A stretch of 64,000 bases of DNA from Lineus longissimus (lineage: Eukaryota; Nemertea; Pilidiophora; Heteronemertea; Lineidae). The translations under genes were made by a program, and so were the position numbers. Under the pieces are notes generated by a model that worked only from the letters and a program-made list of their open reading frames with translations, did not search any database and was not told the origin of the DNA. The stretch covers positions 1,488,001 through 1,552,000 of the forward strand of contig NC_088322.1 of assembly GCF_910592395.1 (NCBI RefSeq). Direction: 5' to 3'. Positions within the stretch are counted from its first letter, which is position 1. Each line of letters opens with the position of its first letter. Positions 11,961 to 24,094 of this stretch are shown here, piece after piece.

Positions 11961-12364
11961 CCAACAGACAATGACAAGAAGAGAGGGCATACGCTGTGCC
12001 ATAAGATAAGCTCAGTACTCTCAGAGAACACTGTCTTTGTAACCACCAAAATAAAGGACCTTTTATAAAGGCGCTAAAAAACCCTAAAGATTGTCACACT
12101 CATAATGGTCTTTAGGTTAGTTTCACATTCATTGGCACCTATAGAACCTCTCCAGCCTTCCCCACAATTCCTAATCTGACCAGGCACACTGCCCAGTTCA
12201 CTAAGACCAGGCACAGCGCCTGGTTAGATTGCCGAAACTCACACTGCCTTTGAACCTAACTTTTTGTTGTGATTACACAGTCCTCAACGAGAATGGTCAG
12301 ATTAGATCACAGTGTGCACCACTCACAAAACAATGACAAAAGTGACAGATTAATTGAAGCTCAC

Positions 12365-12539
12365 CTTCAATGACAGATTTCTTTTCCTGAGGAAGACCGA
12401 CAGAATTTCCATTTTTTTTGGTGTCCACACCAACGAGGGAACGCCTCAAAAGTTCTCTCGGTGTGAATATCATTGAGAAGAGCATTCTCACAGCATGCGA
12501 TGGCTTCTTGAGGTTTTCAATGGCTGTAAGAAGCTCTGC
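12365..12539 (-). CDS. Exon coding the first half of the BEN domain
   Basis: Acceptor CCTTTTCAG before 12539, donor GAAG|GTGAGC at 12365, phase 0 in and 1 out. The translation AELLTAIENLKKPSHAVRML followed by FTPRELLRRSLVG fits the family pattern of a Leu-rich helix and then an F(T/S)xEEL-S-G core. Confidence 0.8.
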
Positions 12540-13634
12540 CTGAAAAGGTTTCTTGCATTAACATTGATATTCACCATGCCTACATATTTCAACAGGCAAG
12601 AATTTTTTATACTCAGTCCTTTCTCTCACTAAATATCGGCCTCAACCAACACATCTATGCTACTATAACTATCAACTTTTCTTTAAAATCACAAATAGTT
12701 GAAATAAATCTCTCAGTGTCATTTATCCAAGATAGAGTCAACAGATCACACAGAAACTTACTTCATTCTTGCCATTGAACGTTTGACAGCCGTTGACCGT
12801 TTTTTATATTCAACGTCGAGGTCGTTTCATCAGCATTCTGAAAAAAGCCAAGAGTTTCTCAAACTACGTCTAGAATTGCTATAATGTACATGTTTTTGTT
12901 TTTTGAAAACCCTTTTCCTACAACAAAATGGTTGGCAGCATAAACTGTCATGGAGGCTCAATTCTGCTGAAATTCACAAAATCAAAGTAGTTAGAATCAG
13001 TTATCGGGGGTGAAAGGAAGAGACTTTAGGCCTGATATTCACCGCCGATAAGTCGGCATGTGAAGGCGGAGCCAAAATCAACATCAGCCAAAGCTTACAG
13101 AACACTGAAGGCATTTCAATTACATGGGATATCGACGAAATGGGTAACTGCTAATCTGCCAGTTTTTTCTTGGATTTTAGGTAATTTTGGTTTTCGGGAG
13201 TAGACGCCTCCGATATTTGAAAGTGATAGCGTTTTAGTATCCCAATTAAGCCACCATAACATCTGAAAAAAGGCAATTTTCAACCAAAATATTTAACAAG
13301 TAAAATCTACTGTTTGAAACTTGACCAAAAACGTACTCTTGCTCTTTTTAACTCAGCTACCTCAGCCTTGAGAGTAGCTACACGCTTCAGGAGGTCTCGC
13401 ATAGCCTTTGAGTTGTCTTGTTCATGTGGTGATTTATATTGTGCAAATGTATCTTTGGTGTCTTCAAGTGTACTGTATGTTGAGTGCGAGTAGATGCTAG
13501 GTGTGTATGATTGAGTTGGTAATGGGACATGTATGTAGGAAGCTGGTGACTCATGTATGTTGTTGTGAATGTCAGCATTGTATGTGGAGTGTAAGGGTAA
13601 GATGTTTGAATCGTATGAGGCTGGTTGTGGTGTA

Positions 13635-15215
13635 TGGCATGATATATGTTGCAATATTCAATAAAAATATTTTTCATGCAATATTGATTTTTGTTCATTC
13701 ATCGTTTCATTTTTGATGCAATGTTACACTTTTTTATGCAATGTTAAAATTTCCATTCAATGTGTGTTTATATTTGATGCAATGTTACATTTCGTTATGC
13801 AATGTTTACTCGATAATTGTTCATTCAATGTTTCATATTTGATGCTATGTATCACTTTTTTCATTCAATATTCAAATTTTCATTTGATAATTGCCCGGAT
13901 AATTGTTCATTCATCGTTTTATTTTTGATGCAATGTTACACTTTTTTCATGCAATGTTCAAATTTTCATTCGATAATATGCATTCAAAGTTTCATATTTG
14001 ATGCAAAGTTTTCAATTTTCTTCATGCAATTACGATTAAATTTTCATGCAATATTTGGCAATTATTCATTCAATGTTGGCGCAACCTTTTACTTTCAATA
14101 ATCTGTGAAAATATTTATGCGAAAACTGCATTGTGGGTAATCTTAGAAACGAAGACGCTGATTGGCTAATCTCGTGTAGTGGAATAGGAGCGATATACTG
14201 TAATATATATGAGCTATATGTGTTTATTTATCAGTTAAACTAGTAATTAAGTCTTTAACTGATTGGATTCTGTTAGAAAATGCAGGTTTTGATGATGTTT
14301 ACCTTGGTCATGTTGGTTTTCTGCTAAAGAGCAACCATCTTGGATAATGCAATGTGGTATTTGCCTAGCGACCTTAGCAACTAATCAGAAGCCAGTTTAC
14401 AATATTATAATTAGATTGGTGATGTCATTACCCAAATATGGTATTTGTCAACAATCAAACATGTGGGTTTGTTGTGATTTGTGACTTGCGTCATTTCAAG
14501 GATTCAGAGTCCAGGTGTGAAGAGAACAAGTTGTGTTTTTATCTAAGAGCTGTGTTCTTTCAGTTATTTTCATAAGGATTACAATACCACTAGCACATTG
14601 TACACAACTTTTTCCAAAGTCGTTTGATACGAGCTTGGAGAGAGGCTGTCACGACAATCACAATTGTATGGTTTGGTCTCATTCATATACAGTCATTGAC
14701 AGCATGTACACAACAATGGAGCTTTTGGTACGTCTGTCTAATTCCCCGTCACGAAATTAGCCAATCAGCGTCCGCGTTTCTAATATTACCCACAATGCAG
14801 CTTTCGCATAAATATTTTTGCAAGTTTCCGCCAACATTGAATGAATAATTGCCAAATATTACATGATCATTTTATGAAATTTAGAAATCGTTATTGCATA
14901 AAAAAGTGAAACATTGAATCGAATACGAAACATTGAATGATCAATTATCAGGGCAACTATCGAATGAAAATTTGAGCATTATTGCATGAAAAAAGTGAAT
15001 TATTGCATCAAATATGAAATATTGAATGAACAATTATCGAGTAAACATTGCATAAAGAAATGTAACATTGCATCAAATATGAACACACATTGAATGGAAA
15101 TTTTAACATTGCATAAAAAAGTGTAACATTGCATCAAAAATGAAACGATGAATGAACAAAAATCAATATTGCATGAAAAATATTTTTATTGAATATTGCA
15201 ACATATATCATGCCA
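13635..15215. mobile_element. Transposon with about 0.5-kb terminal inverted repeats and TA target duplication
   Basis: The ends TGGCATGATATATGTTGC and GCAACATATATCATGCCA are exact inverse copies. Similarity continues inward for about 540 bp on the left (to about 14176) and 466 bp on the right (from about 14750), down to GATTGGCTAAT / ATTAGCCAATC. TA flanks both ends (13633-13634, 15216-15217). Both arms carry many degenerate ATGCAATGTT / ATTCAATGTTTCAT motifs. The 0.57-kb centre has no transposase frame, so it is non-autonomous. It sits inside a coding exon of the BEN gene. Confidence 0.85.
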
Positions 15216-16553
15216 TAGTGGTGCTATGTCTTGTGGCTGGTACAGCATTGAGTAGGTGGAATGCACTGGGTAGACAGACTGAGAGTGAGACAGTGGTCGG
15301 AACTGATTTTCAAAACTGTCATTGAATCTTGGGGTGGGAGAGTCTGGCATGTCAATGCTGAGTGTATCAGTGGTTCCATAATTAATAGGGCTAAGTGTGA
15401 ATTGTGAACTTTCAGTGTGCAGGTAAATTTTACCAGCGGGATACTCTCAAAATCAATCCATGCATATTTCACAGTTGTGTTCACTTCCATAGGACAAACC
15501 AGCAGTGCATTTTTCTCTACCTTATTACCAGTTGACACAACAATATTTCGTTGAAATACCCAACAACACAGTTTTTCAAATTTTATCAAATAAGATTTCC
15601 TTTCCTTGGCCAGGCAAGCTCAGCAAACTGGAAGGCCTGATAAGATGCTTGGCAATGTGGGGAATTGCTTCTCCAGGGTGAAGTCTGCATCAATTGAGTG
15701 CATAATGATAGGTACGTGAAAACAGAAAACTTATCAAATACAGAGGACACACTCATGGTGTTGTTGACAATACTTTTTCTTTTGTCCACTGAATCTTTCC
15801 CAAATTCTATAAAATGAAGGAGAATATTCAGCGCATCGCAATTACGGTATCGGTACAATACAAGATAGAAAGGTATAGTCAGGTTGCACTTTTGGCAAAT
15901 TACTTCAACCAAATCCACGATGTAGCAACATGTCCATGAAGGTCCGAACTTCAATAATTCTGTCACAGCGAGGGTTAATTCTGGTGTACATGTTTTACTC
16001 AGCTGACCAGACTTGTACATGCACATACATACCTGTCCCAACTGGGGCAGAGGACTTAGTCTTTTTGGTTGCCCTCTTCTTTTTACTAGACATGGTTTGT
16101 TCACCAGCTGAATCCATCACTGAATCTGTAAGAGACCATCAAAAATATACACTTCCATTCCACTAATCCTACAAGACATGCGATGTACCGATCCTCAAAA
16201 TCCAGACACGCTGGACGGTAATTAGCTCCACAAGACAATATCTCTGTAAAAAAGCTCCTGGTGGATACAACTGCCTTGAACAGAGGGGTTGTTGTTAGGG
16301 ATTGTTAGGAGATGAGTAGTACTATCGTAGTATATTCCACAAATGCTATTTCGTGCATGATAACAACTGAAGCCCTTAATGCTGAGAAAATATCTCCCAA
16401 TACTAAGGTACTTACATGTACATTTAGTTTTTCGCGGAGGTCGATAACTGAAATGTAGGATTGTTGACCTACCTTGGGTATCAAACTTCTTGGGCTTTCG
16501 CCTTTTTCTTTTCCCTCCTTCCAATGGCATTGCAGGGTTGTCACTATTTTTAT

Positions 16554-17167
16554 CTATATCAGAATACAACAGTCGATAGGTAACTGGTAAGAAAAAGTGT
16601 CTGTATACATCATTTGAAAGTGTTCGAATTACAGTTCACTTGCGAGACACCAGCAAAATAAATCAAATCGACCAAGCTTCAGTGCATAAATATTGCCACA
16701 TGAAATACACCAGGCTTTTAAATCAGCCAAAAGGGATAAACATCTTGGCGCCAAAAACATACGTCGGCCATTTTGGCGTAAAAGACATCATACCATGTAA
16801 ACTTTAAGAAGGGCGTCATGGAGTCACCGACTATGACTTCTTTACCTCAAGTGAGTGGTCATGCAATTAATAAAACCTTGTGATGACACATCATGTAAGT
16901 GGCAGCCTCCATGGACCAGTGCGGTGTTTGGCGGGACAGCATTATGCAACCTGATATCCACTCAAAAGTTTCTGTGTCATTTTAGATGCTCACTGTGGCT
17001 AAGGTAATGGAGAGCTGTGAGCATCTGACGTGTTCAGAGGGGCACTCTTTTTGGCCAGTTAGGCCTACTGACCCTGTGCCGTGCTTAAACCCAACATCTC
17101 AACCTAAACTATACGGTAAGCATTTACCTTTCACATCGGTCATGGGTCCGGCGGCTTGGACCTTCAA
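16554..17167. other. Intergenic stretch between BEN gene and satellite
   Basis: No exon supported. The + strand 100-codon frame from 16986 is partly made of the satellite that follows. Confidence 0.4.
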
Positions 17168-17760
17168 GAAGACAGGTTTCAAGTCGCAATCAAATTCAAA
17201 GACTTGTCAGACCCATTTTGATACGAAGACAACTTGTGATTGTTACAATCTCGAAGTCTCGTCAATTTTTCATACCCATTTTGATTAGAAGACAGGTTTC
17301 AAGTCGCAATCAAATTCAAAGACTTGTCAGACCCATTTTGATACGATGACAACTTGTGATTGTTACAATCTCGAAGTCTCGTCAATTTTTCATACCCATT
17401 TTGATTAGAAAACAGGTTTCAAGTCGCAATCAAATTCAAAGTCTTGTCACACCCACTTTAATATGAAGACAACTTGTGATTGTCACAATCTCGAAGTCTC
17501 GTCAATTTTTCATACCCATTTTGATTAGAAGACAGGTTTCAAGTCGCAATCAAATTCAAAGTCTTGTCACACCCACTTTAATATGAAGACAACTTGTGAT
17601 TGTCACAATCTCGAAGTCTCGTCAATTTTTCATACCCATTTTGATTAGAAGACAGGTTTCAAGTCGCAATCAAATTCAAAGTCTTGTCACACCCACTTTA
17701 ATATGAAGACAACTAGTGATTGTCACAATCAGTCTCAAAGACTTTTCACAACCATTTTGA
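17168..17760. repeat. 120-bp tandem satellite, about five copies
   Basis: The unit begins GAAGACAGGTTTCAAGTCGC and repeats at an exact 120-bp offset at 17168, 17288, 17408, 17528 and 17648, with the last copy shortened. Each unit is itself a diverged dimer of about 60 bp: both halves start GAAGACA and the halves end near CCATTTTGAT. Copies 3-5 share CACCCACTTTAATATG where copies 1-2 have GACCCATTTTGATACG, so a variant has spread along the array. Confidence 0.9.
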
Positions 17761-18545
17761 TAAGAGGATAACTTTCGATAGTCACAACCAGGAACGCAGG
17801 ACCATAATTACCTTAAAATCGGTGTAACATATAGACATCACAAAGTCATCAAGTGCATTGAAATCAAAAAAGGTCGAAGCCGCGCCATCCCCCACGCCAT
17901 CTGCTGTGACTTCACGAAACCATATGACACAGCGCACTGAAGAGAGTGACGTTTTGACCGCTGTGAGGAGTAACCAGTGTCTCTCCATACTTGCCGGAAT
18001 AAAATTGTACCGTTTGATAGTCACCTCAGTACGGTCCAGGTGGCTACGGTAGTCACCAGCGATTGCGTTCGGCTTCCCGTGTATTTTCTGTAATTACAAA
18101 AAATGAGAATATCTCGAGTTATAATGATAATTATAATAATTATAAGTCATAATAATGAAAGGGATAATCCAAACTTAGTGCGCTGCTAGTGCTTCTGGTG
18201 CCATTGCCAAGTCTGCATTATAGACGGCTCTCCATTATCATGATTATGGGTGTTTATGCATATTCATGAGTAGGCGTGGTTTATTCACCGGCTTGCTGAA
18301 CAAGGCAGAATTCTTGGCCTGTTCGGAAAACCGGGCTCTTCGAACTGGGTCGATTTTCGGTGCTGTTCGGAGAGCGGCTCTCCAAACAAGACAAAAATGA
18401 TGCTTGTTCGGAGAGCGGCTCGCCAAATAGACCCACCCATACAAGTATTAGTACACCATAACAAGACTTCAATATTTTTAAGTCATGTTAAGTCATGTTA
18501 ACCCTGTTTCCCCAACATGACCCCTTATAGTCCTATCGGTCCAAC
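17761..18545. other. Stretch with no confirmed gene
   Basis: An 80-codon minus frame (18024-17782) has no recognisable domain. Repeated TGTTCGGAGAGCGGCTC occurs at about 18365 and 18405. No collagenous Gly-X-Y codons, so the multiplexin fragment does not continue here. Confidence 0.4.
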
Positions 18546-19055
18546 CTTCCCCATGCTCCCTCCTGATCTGGGCATCCCGCTCCCCTCCAGCATCTCTCCA
18601 GAGCCGTCAGCGTTGATGAGACTGATTCCTGGTGGGCCAGGTGGTCCTGCAGGCCCTCGCAGGCCACGCGGGGCGCTGAGCCCTTTGATCGCATCTCCTT
18701 TCTCTCCCTAAATGATAAAATACAAGAATTTACGAAGAGCTGAAATGCCAGAATTCAGCTGGCTGTAATTTAACCAACCTCGAATACCAGGTGCAATCAA
18801 GCTTTATTGTTTTTTTGAGTGGGTGCGATGATAATGACATGTTGCAGAGAGTTAACTCGATCAACCTTTTTCAAAAGGCAGGCACATAAATCCACTTCAT
18901 GAAACATGAAACAACCCAACATTTTCAACAAAATTCCTCGAATTTGCCATCAATCGCCTTGAGAGACAGCCAAGCACTTTTACAAGTGTTCAAGAAGATC
19001 ACCAATCACCAAGAAAATCAAAAATCAAGTGCCTTGCTCAAGGACATTTACATAC

Positions 19056-19297
19056 CTTATCACCATCTATTCCAGGTAATCCAGGTGTACCGGGCAACCC
19101 AACTGACCCAGTCACACCGGGGTCACCCCTGTCGCCCTTCTGACCAAGATCACTGATTAAATCTGACCGTGGTCCTGGCGGTCCTGGTGGTCCTTGCACG
19201 CTCAGTCATGGTGGGCCCCGATCACCTTTCTCGCCAATGTCACTTTTAGGTCCCTGTGGTCCGACGGGGCCAGGAAGCCCTGCAGACATCTCACCAG
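19056..19297 (-). pseudogene. Collagenous exon with in-frame stop
   Basis: Acceptor TTGTTTCCAG, donor GATAAG|GTATGT, phase 1 in, 0 out. Gly-X-Y triplets run GLPGPVGPQGP, then GEKGDRGPP, then TGA, then resume in the same frame ([12 protein letters not shown] ... [15 protein letters not shown]). The stop differs by one base from GGA (Gly), which would extend the repeat. Confidence 0.8.
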
Positions 19298-19440
19298 CTG
19301 GAAACAAGACAATAAAGGAATGAAGATGGAAAATGAGGGAAGGTCTTTATTTTACACTCACTGCCCCCTACGAGCCTGTGGCTATGGAAACATCCTGCTG
19401 AAGACATCAGGCAATTTTTAATTTTGAGGATCAGGTTGGA

Positions 19441-22400
19441 CTTCTAGCCTATCCTGGTATGGTTGTCTAGCCTGTCCTGGTATTAGTGTCAAGCCTGTCC
19501 TGGTGTGGGTGTCTAGCCTGTCCTGGTGTGGGTGTCTAGTCTGTCCTGGTGTGGGTGTCTAGTCTGTCCTGGTGTGGGTGTCAAGCATGTCCTGGTGTGG
19601 GTGTCTAGCCTGTCCTGGTGTGGGTGTCTAGCCTGTCGTGGTATTGGTGTCTAGCCTCTCCTGGTGTGGGTGTCTAGACTGTCCTGGTGTGGTTGTCTAG
19701 CCTGTCCTGGTGTGGGTGTCTAGCCTGTCCAGGTGTGAGTGTCTAGCCTGTCCTGGTGTGGGTGTCTGGCCTGTCCTGGTGTGGGTGTCTAGCCTCTCCT
19801 GGTGTGGTGTCTAGCCTCTCCTGGTGTGGGTGTCTAGCCTGTCCTGGTGTAGGTGTCTAGCCTGTCCTGGTATTGGTTCTAGCCTCTCCTGGTGTGGGTG
19901 TCTAGCCTCTCCTGGTGTGGGTGTCTAGCCTGTCCTGGTGTGGGTGTCTAGCCTCTCTTGGTGTGGGTGTCTAGCCTGTCCTGGTGTGGGTGTCTAGCCT
20001 CTCCTGGTGATGGTGTCTAGCCTGTCCTGGTGTGAGTGTCTAGCCTCTCCTGGTGTGGGTGTCTAGCCTGTCCTGGTGTGGGTGTCTAGCATGTCCTGGG
20101 TGGGTGTCTAGCCTGTCCTAGGTGGGTGTCTAGCCTGTCCTGGTGTGGGTGTCTAGCCTGTCCTGGTGTGGGTGTCTAGCCTGTCCTGGTATTGGTGTCT
20201 AGCCTCTCCTGGTGTGGTTGTCTAGCCTCTCCTGGTGTGGTTGTCTAGCCTCTCCTGGTGTGGGTGTCTAGCCTCTCCTTGTGTGGGTGTCAAGCCTCTC
20301 CTGGTGTGGGTGTCTAGACTGTCCTGGTGTGGGTGTCTAGCATGTCCTGGTGTGGGTGTCTAGACTGTCCTGGTATGGTTGTCTAGCCTGTCCTGGTGTG
20401 GGTGTCTAGCCTGTCCAGGTGTGAGTGTCTAGCCTGTCCTGGTGTGGGTGTCTAGCCTGTCCTGGTATTGGTGTCCAGCCTCTCCTGGTGTGGGTGTCTA
20501 GCCTGTCCTGGTGTGGGTGTCTGGCCTGTCCTGGTGTGGGTGTCTGGCCTGTCCTGGTGTGGGTGTCTAGCCTCTCCTGGTGTGGTGTCTAGCCTCTCCT
20601 GGTGTGGGTGTCTAGCCTGTCCTGGTGTGGGTGTCTAGCCTGTCCTGGTATTGGTTCTAGCCTCTCCTGGTGTGGGTGTCTAGCCTCTCCTGGTGTGGGT
20701 GTCTAGCCTGTCCTGGTGTGGGTGTCTAGCCTCTCTTGATGTGGGTGTCTAGCCTGTCCTGGTGTGGGTGTCTAGCCTCTCCTGGTGATGGTGTCTAGCC
20801 TGTCTGGTGTGAGTGTCTAGCCTCTCCTGGTGTGGGTGTCTAGCCTGTCCTGGTGTGGGTGTCTAGCCTGTCCTGGTGTGGGTGACTAGCCTTTCCTGGT
20901 GCGAGTGTCTAACCTCTCCTGGTGTGGGTGTCTAGCCTCTCCTGGTATTGGTGTCTAGCCTCTCCTGGTGTAGTTGTCTAGCCTTTCCTGGTGTGGGTGT
21001 CTAGCCTGTCCTGGTGTGATTGTCTAGCCTCTCCTGGTGTGGGTGTCTAGCCTGTCCTGGTGTGGGTGTGTAGCCTGTCCTGGTGTGGGTGTCTAGCCTG
21101 TCCTGGTGTGGTTGTCTAGACTGTCCTGGTTCGGGTGTCTAGCCTGTCCTGGGATGGTTGTATAGCCTCTCCTGGTGTGGGTGTCTAGCCTGTCCTGGTA
21201 TTGGTGTCTAGCCTCTCCTGGTGTATGTGTCTAGACTGTTCTGGTGTGGGTGTCTAGCCTGTCCTGGTGTGGGTGTCTAGCCTGTCCTGGTATTGGTGTC
21301 TAGCCTCTCCTGGTGTATGTGTCTAGACTGTTCTGGTGTGGGTGTCTAGCCTGTCCTGATGTGGGTGTCTAGCCTCTCCTGGTGTGGGTGTCTAGCCTCT
21401 CCTGGTGTGGGTGTCTAGCCTGTCCTGGTGCGGCTGTCTAACCTCTCCTGGTGCGGGTGTCTAGCCTCTCCTGGTGCGGGTGTCTAGCCTCTCCTGGTGC
21501 GGGTGTCTAGCCTGTCCTGGTGTGGTTGTGTAGCCTGTCCTGGTGTGGGTGTCTAGCCTCTCCTGGTGTGGGTGTCTAGCCTGTCCTGGTGTGGTTTTCT
21601 AGCCTGTCCGGGTGTGGGTGTCCAGCCTGTCCTGGTATGGTTGTCTAACCTCTCCTGGCGTGGGTGTCTAGCCTCTCCTGGCGTGGGTGTCTAGCCTCTC
21701 CTGGCGTGGGTGTCTAGCCGCTCCTGGCGTGGGTGTCTAGCCTCTCCTGGCGTGGGTGTCTAGCCTCTCCTGGCGTGGGTGTCTAGCCTCTCCTGACGTG
21801 GGTGTCTAGACTGTCCTGGTGTGGGTGTCTAGACTGTCCTGGTGTGGGTGTCTAGACTGTCCTGGTGTGGGTGTCTAGCATGTCCTGGTGTGGGTGTCTA
21901 GTCTGTCCTAGGTGGGTGTCTAGCCTGTCCTGGTGTGGGTGTCTAGCCTGTCCTGGTGTGGGTGTCTAGCCTGTCCTGGTATTGGTGTCTAGCCTCTCCT
22001 GGTGTGGGTGTCTAGACTGTCCTGGTGTGGGTGTTTAGCATGTCCTGGTGTGGGTGTCTAGTCTGTCCTAGGTGGGTGTCTAGTCTGTCCTGGTGTGGGT
22101 GTCTAGCCTGTCCTGGTGTGGGTGTCTAGCCTGTCCTGGTGTGGGTGTCTAGCCTCTCCTGGTGTGGGTGTCTAGCCTCTCCTGGTGTGGGTGTCTAGCC
22201 TCTCCTGGTGTGGGTGTCTAGCCTCTCCTGGTGTGGGTGTCTAGCCTCTCCTGGTGTGGGTGTCTAGCCTCTCCTGGTGTGGGTGTCAAGCCTCTCCTGG
22301 TGTGGGTGTCTAGACAGTCCTGGTGTGGGTGTCTAGCATGTCCTGGTGTGGGTGTCTAGCCTGTCCTAGGTGTGGGTGTCTAGCCTGTCCTGGTGTGGGT

Positions 22401-23185
22401 GTCTAGCCTGTCCTGGTGTGGGTGTCTAGCCTCTCCTGGTGTGGTTGTCTAGCCTTTCCTGGTGTGGGTGTCTAGCCTGTCCTGGTATGATTGTCTAGCC
22501 TCTCCTGGTGTGGGTGTCTAGCCTGTCCTGGTATTGGTGTCTAGCCTCTCCTGGTGTGGTTGTCTAGCCTTTCCTGGTCAGGGTGTCTAGCCTGTCCTGG
22601 TATGATTGTCTAGCCTCTCCTGGTGTGGGTGTCTAGCCTGTCCTGGTGTGGGTGTCTAGCCTGTCCTGGTGTGGGTGTCTAGCCTGTCCTGGTGTGGGTG
22701 TCTAGCCTGTCCTGGTGTGGGTGTCTAGCCTGTCCTGGTGTGGGTGTCTTGCCTGTCCTGGTGTGGGTGTCTAGCCTGTCCTGGTATGGTTGTCTAGACT
22801 GTCCTGGTTCGGGTGTCTAGCCTGTCCTGGTATGGTTGTCTAGCCTCTCCTGTTGTGGGTGTCTAGCCTCTCCTGGTGTGGGTATCTAGCCTGTCCTGGT
22901 GCGGGTGTCTAGCCTGTCCTGGTGTGGGTGTCTAGTCTGTCCTGGTATGGTTGTCTAGCCTCTCCTGGTGTGGGTGTCTAGCCTGTCCTGGTGTGGGTGT
23001 ATAGCCTTACCTGGTGTGGGTGTCTAGCCTGTCCTGGTGTGGGTGTCTAGCCTGTCCTGGTATGGTTGTCTAGCCTCTCCTGGTGTTGGTGTCTAGCCTG
23101 TCCTGGTGTGGGTGTCTAGCCTGTCCTGGTGTGGTTGTCTAGACTGTCCTGGTGTGGTTGTCTAGACTGTCCTGGTGTGGGTGTT
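19441..23185. repeat. 23-bp minisatellite, about 160 copies (3.7 kb)
   Basis: Unit TCTAGCCTGTCCTGGTGTGG + GTG repeats with variants CCTCTCC for CCTGTCC, TATTGG or TATGGTT for TGTGGG, and a few 20-22-bp short units. Similar variant runs recur (for example around 19770-20100 and 20560-20850), showing internal block duplication. The array lies in the multiplexin intron between exons 23367-23262 and 19297-19056. 23 bp is not a multiple of three and no long frame survives. Confidence 0.95.
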
Positions 23186-23960
23186 AGCAGGAAGCCAGAT
23201 ATGATCCGATACTGATAATCAAGGGTGGAACACTCTGCTAACAGATCCGTTGGTGGCGTACTTGTTTGGGTGACGGGTATCACTGTCATTGTTGTCTTGT
23301 CTTCGCCATTGCCAGAACCGAACATATCTTCGTCGTCAGTGTCAATGAGGCCACCGCTTCCCTCGCCCTGAAAGATTTAAAGGGAACATTGCATGAAAAG
23401 ACAAGAGTTAGTTACCACTTGACCACAAAAGATGTCAGCACTGGCGACACTATATTTTTAACCGTACCACATTTTTCTCCTGATAGTTGCCTCTCTGTAA
23501 AATGATGCGTGCGCTGATCCCAATGTGCTATTTTCACAATATTTTGCATCAAATATTTCTGGACGCAAGGGCCCAACGCGCCGCGTAGCGGCAAAAAAGC
23601 GAAGCTGGCGAAACATTTATAACGGGTCACCGTCACTTATTATTGGACTTATAGCGCATTTACGGGGTTGCAACTATTTTGCTTTATAGTGTCACCAGGA
23701 AAGAAAAGCATGCGACCTAACGCCGATCTATTTGTATAAAGTGATAATCGGAAGGTATATAGTAGGAAATATCAATAAAATAATCATTCCATTTCGTCTT
23801 TTGAGGGCATTTTTGATTGTAAAAAATATATGTGTACGTCACCGTAGTCTCTGCAATGATAATTTTATCAGATCAGTCTCGCGCAAGTAGAAGTTGTTTA
23901 CCTGTTAGTTCTTCACTTATTAGTCTCAACGTCTGGCGCAAAGCCAGACGTTTTCCATTA

Positions 23961-24094
23961 CGATTTCACTACGATGTTTGACAAGAAGGAGCAGTGCGCG
24001 AGATATGCTAATGAGCAGACTTCCCTCGCTTGAGTTTCTGAAGAATGTTCCATATCGCGCTAAGCTCATCACTACTGATTATGACAGGCGTGCA
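23961..24094. repeat. Dispersed repeat, copy 1 (partner at 25431-25564)
   Basis: It starts ACGATTTCACTACGATGTTT and is almost identical to 25431-25564 for about 134 bp (1470-bp offset). Both copies have CAAGAAGGAGCAGTGCGCGAG and end at GACAGGCGTGCA. Probably a transposon fragment. Confidence 0.8.

Larger units (their letters stand above)
11461..16553 (-). pseudogene. BEN-domain protein gene, probably disrupted
   Basis: BEN domains are DNA/chromatin-binding modules. Exons in transcript order: 16553-16473 (phase 1/1, basic KRKRRKPKK), 16125-16033 (1/1, basic SSKKKRATKKTK, NLS-like), about 15806 onward (starts EFGKDSVDKRK, end unclear), then a Ser/Tyr/Pro-rich exon whose two halves flank a transposon (about 15440-15216 and 13634-13337). 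That exon ends in a coiled coil (MRDLLKRVATLKAEVAELK). Next are 12837-12762, 12539-12365 (BEN first half, AVRMLFSMIFTPRELLRRS) and 11552-11461 (BEN end, EKYHLSIKEINDKLRSRL, then TAA). Joins 12365 to 11552 (phase 1) and 13337 to 12837 (phase 0) agree. Exon 12837-12762 is 76 nt and runs into TGA at its end, one base out of frame for the BEN exon. The transposon plus this frame problem suggest a pseudogene or a damaged allele. Further 5' exons may exist. Confidence 0.7.

Noticed and set aside
17782-18024. 80-codon minus frame as a gene
   Set aside because: No domain, no clear splice context, and a composition like the flanking non-coding sequence.
19441-23185. CRISPR-like or protein-repeat array
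   Set aside because: There are no spacers between units; the 23-bp unit is contiguous, not divisible by three, and lies in an intron of a eukaryotic gene.
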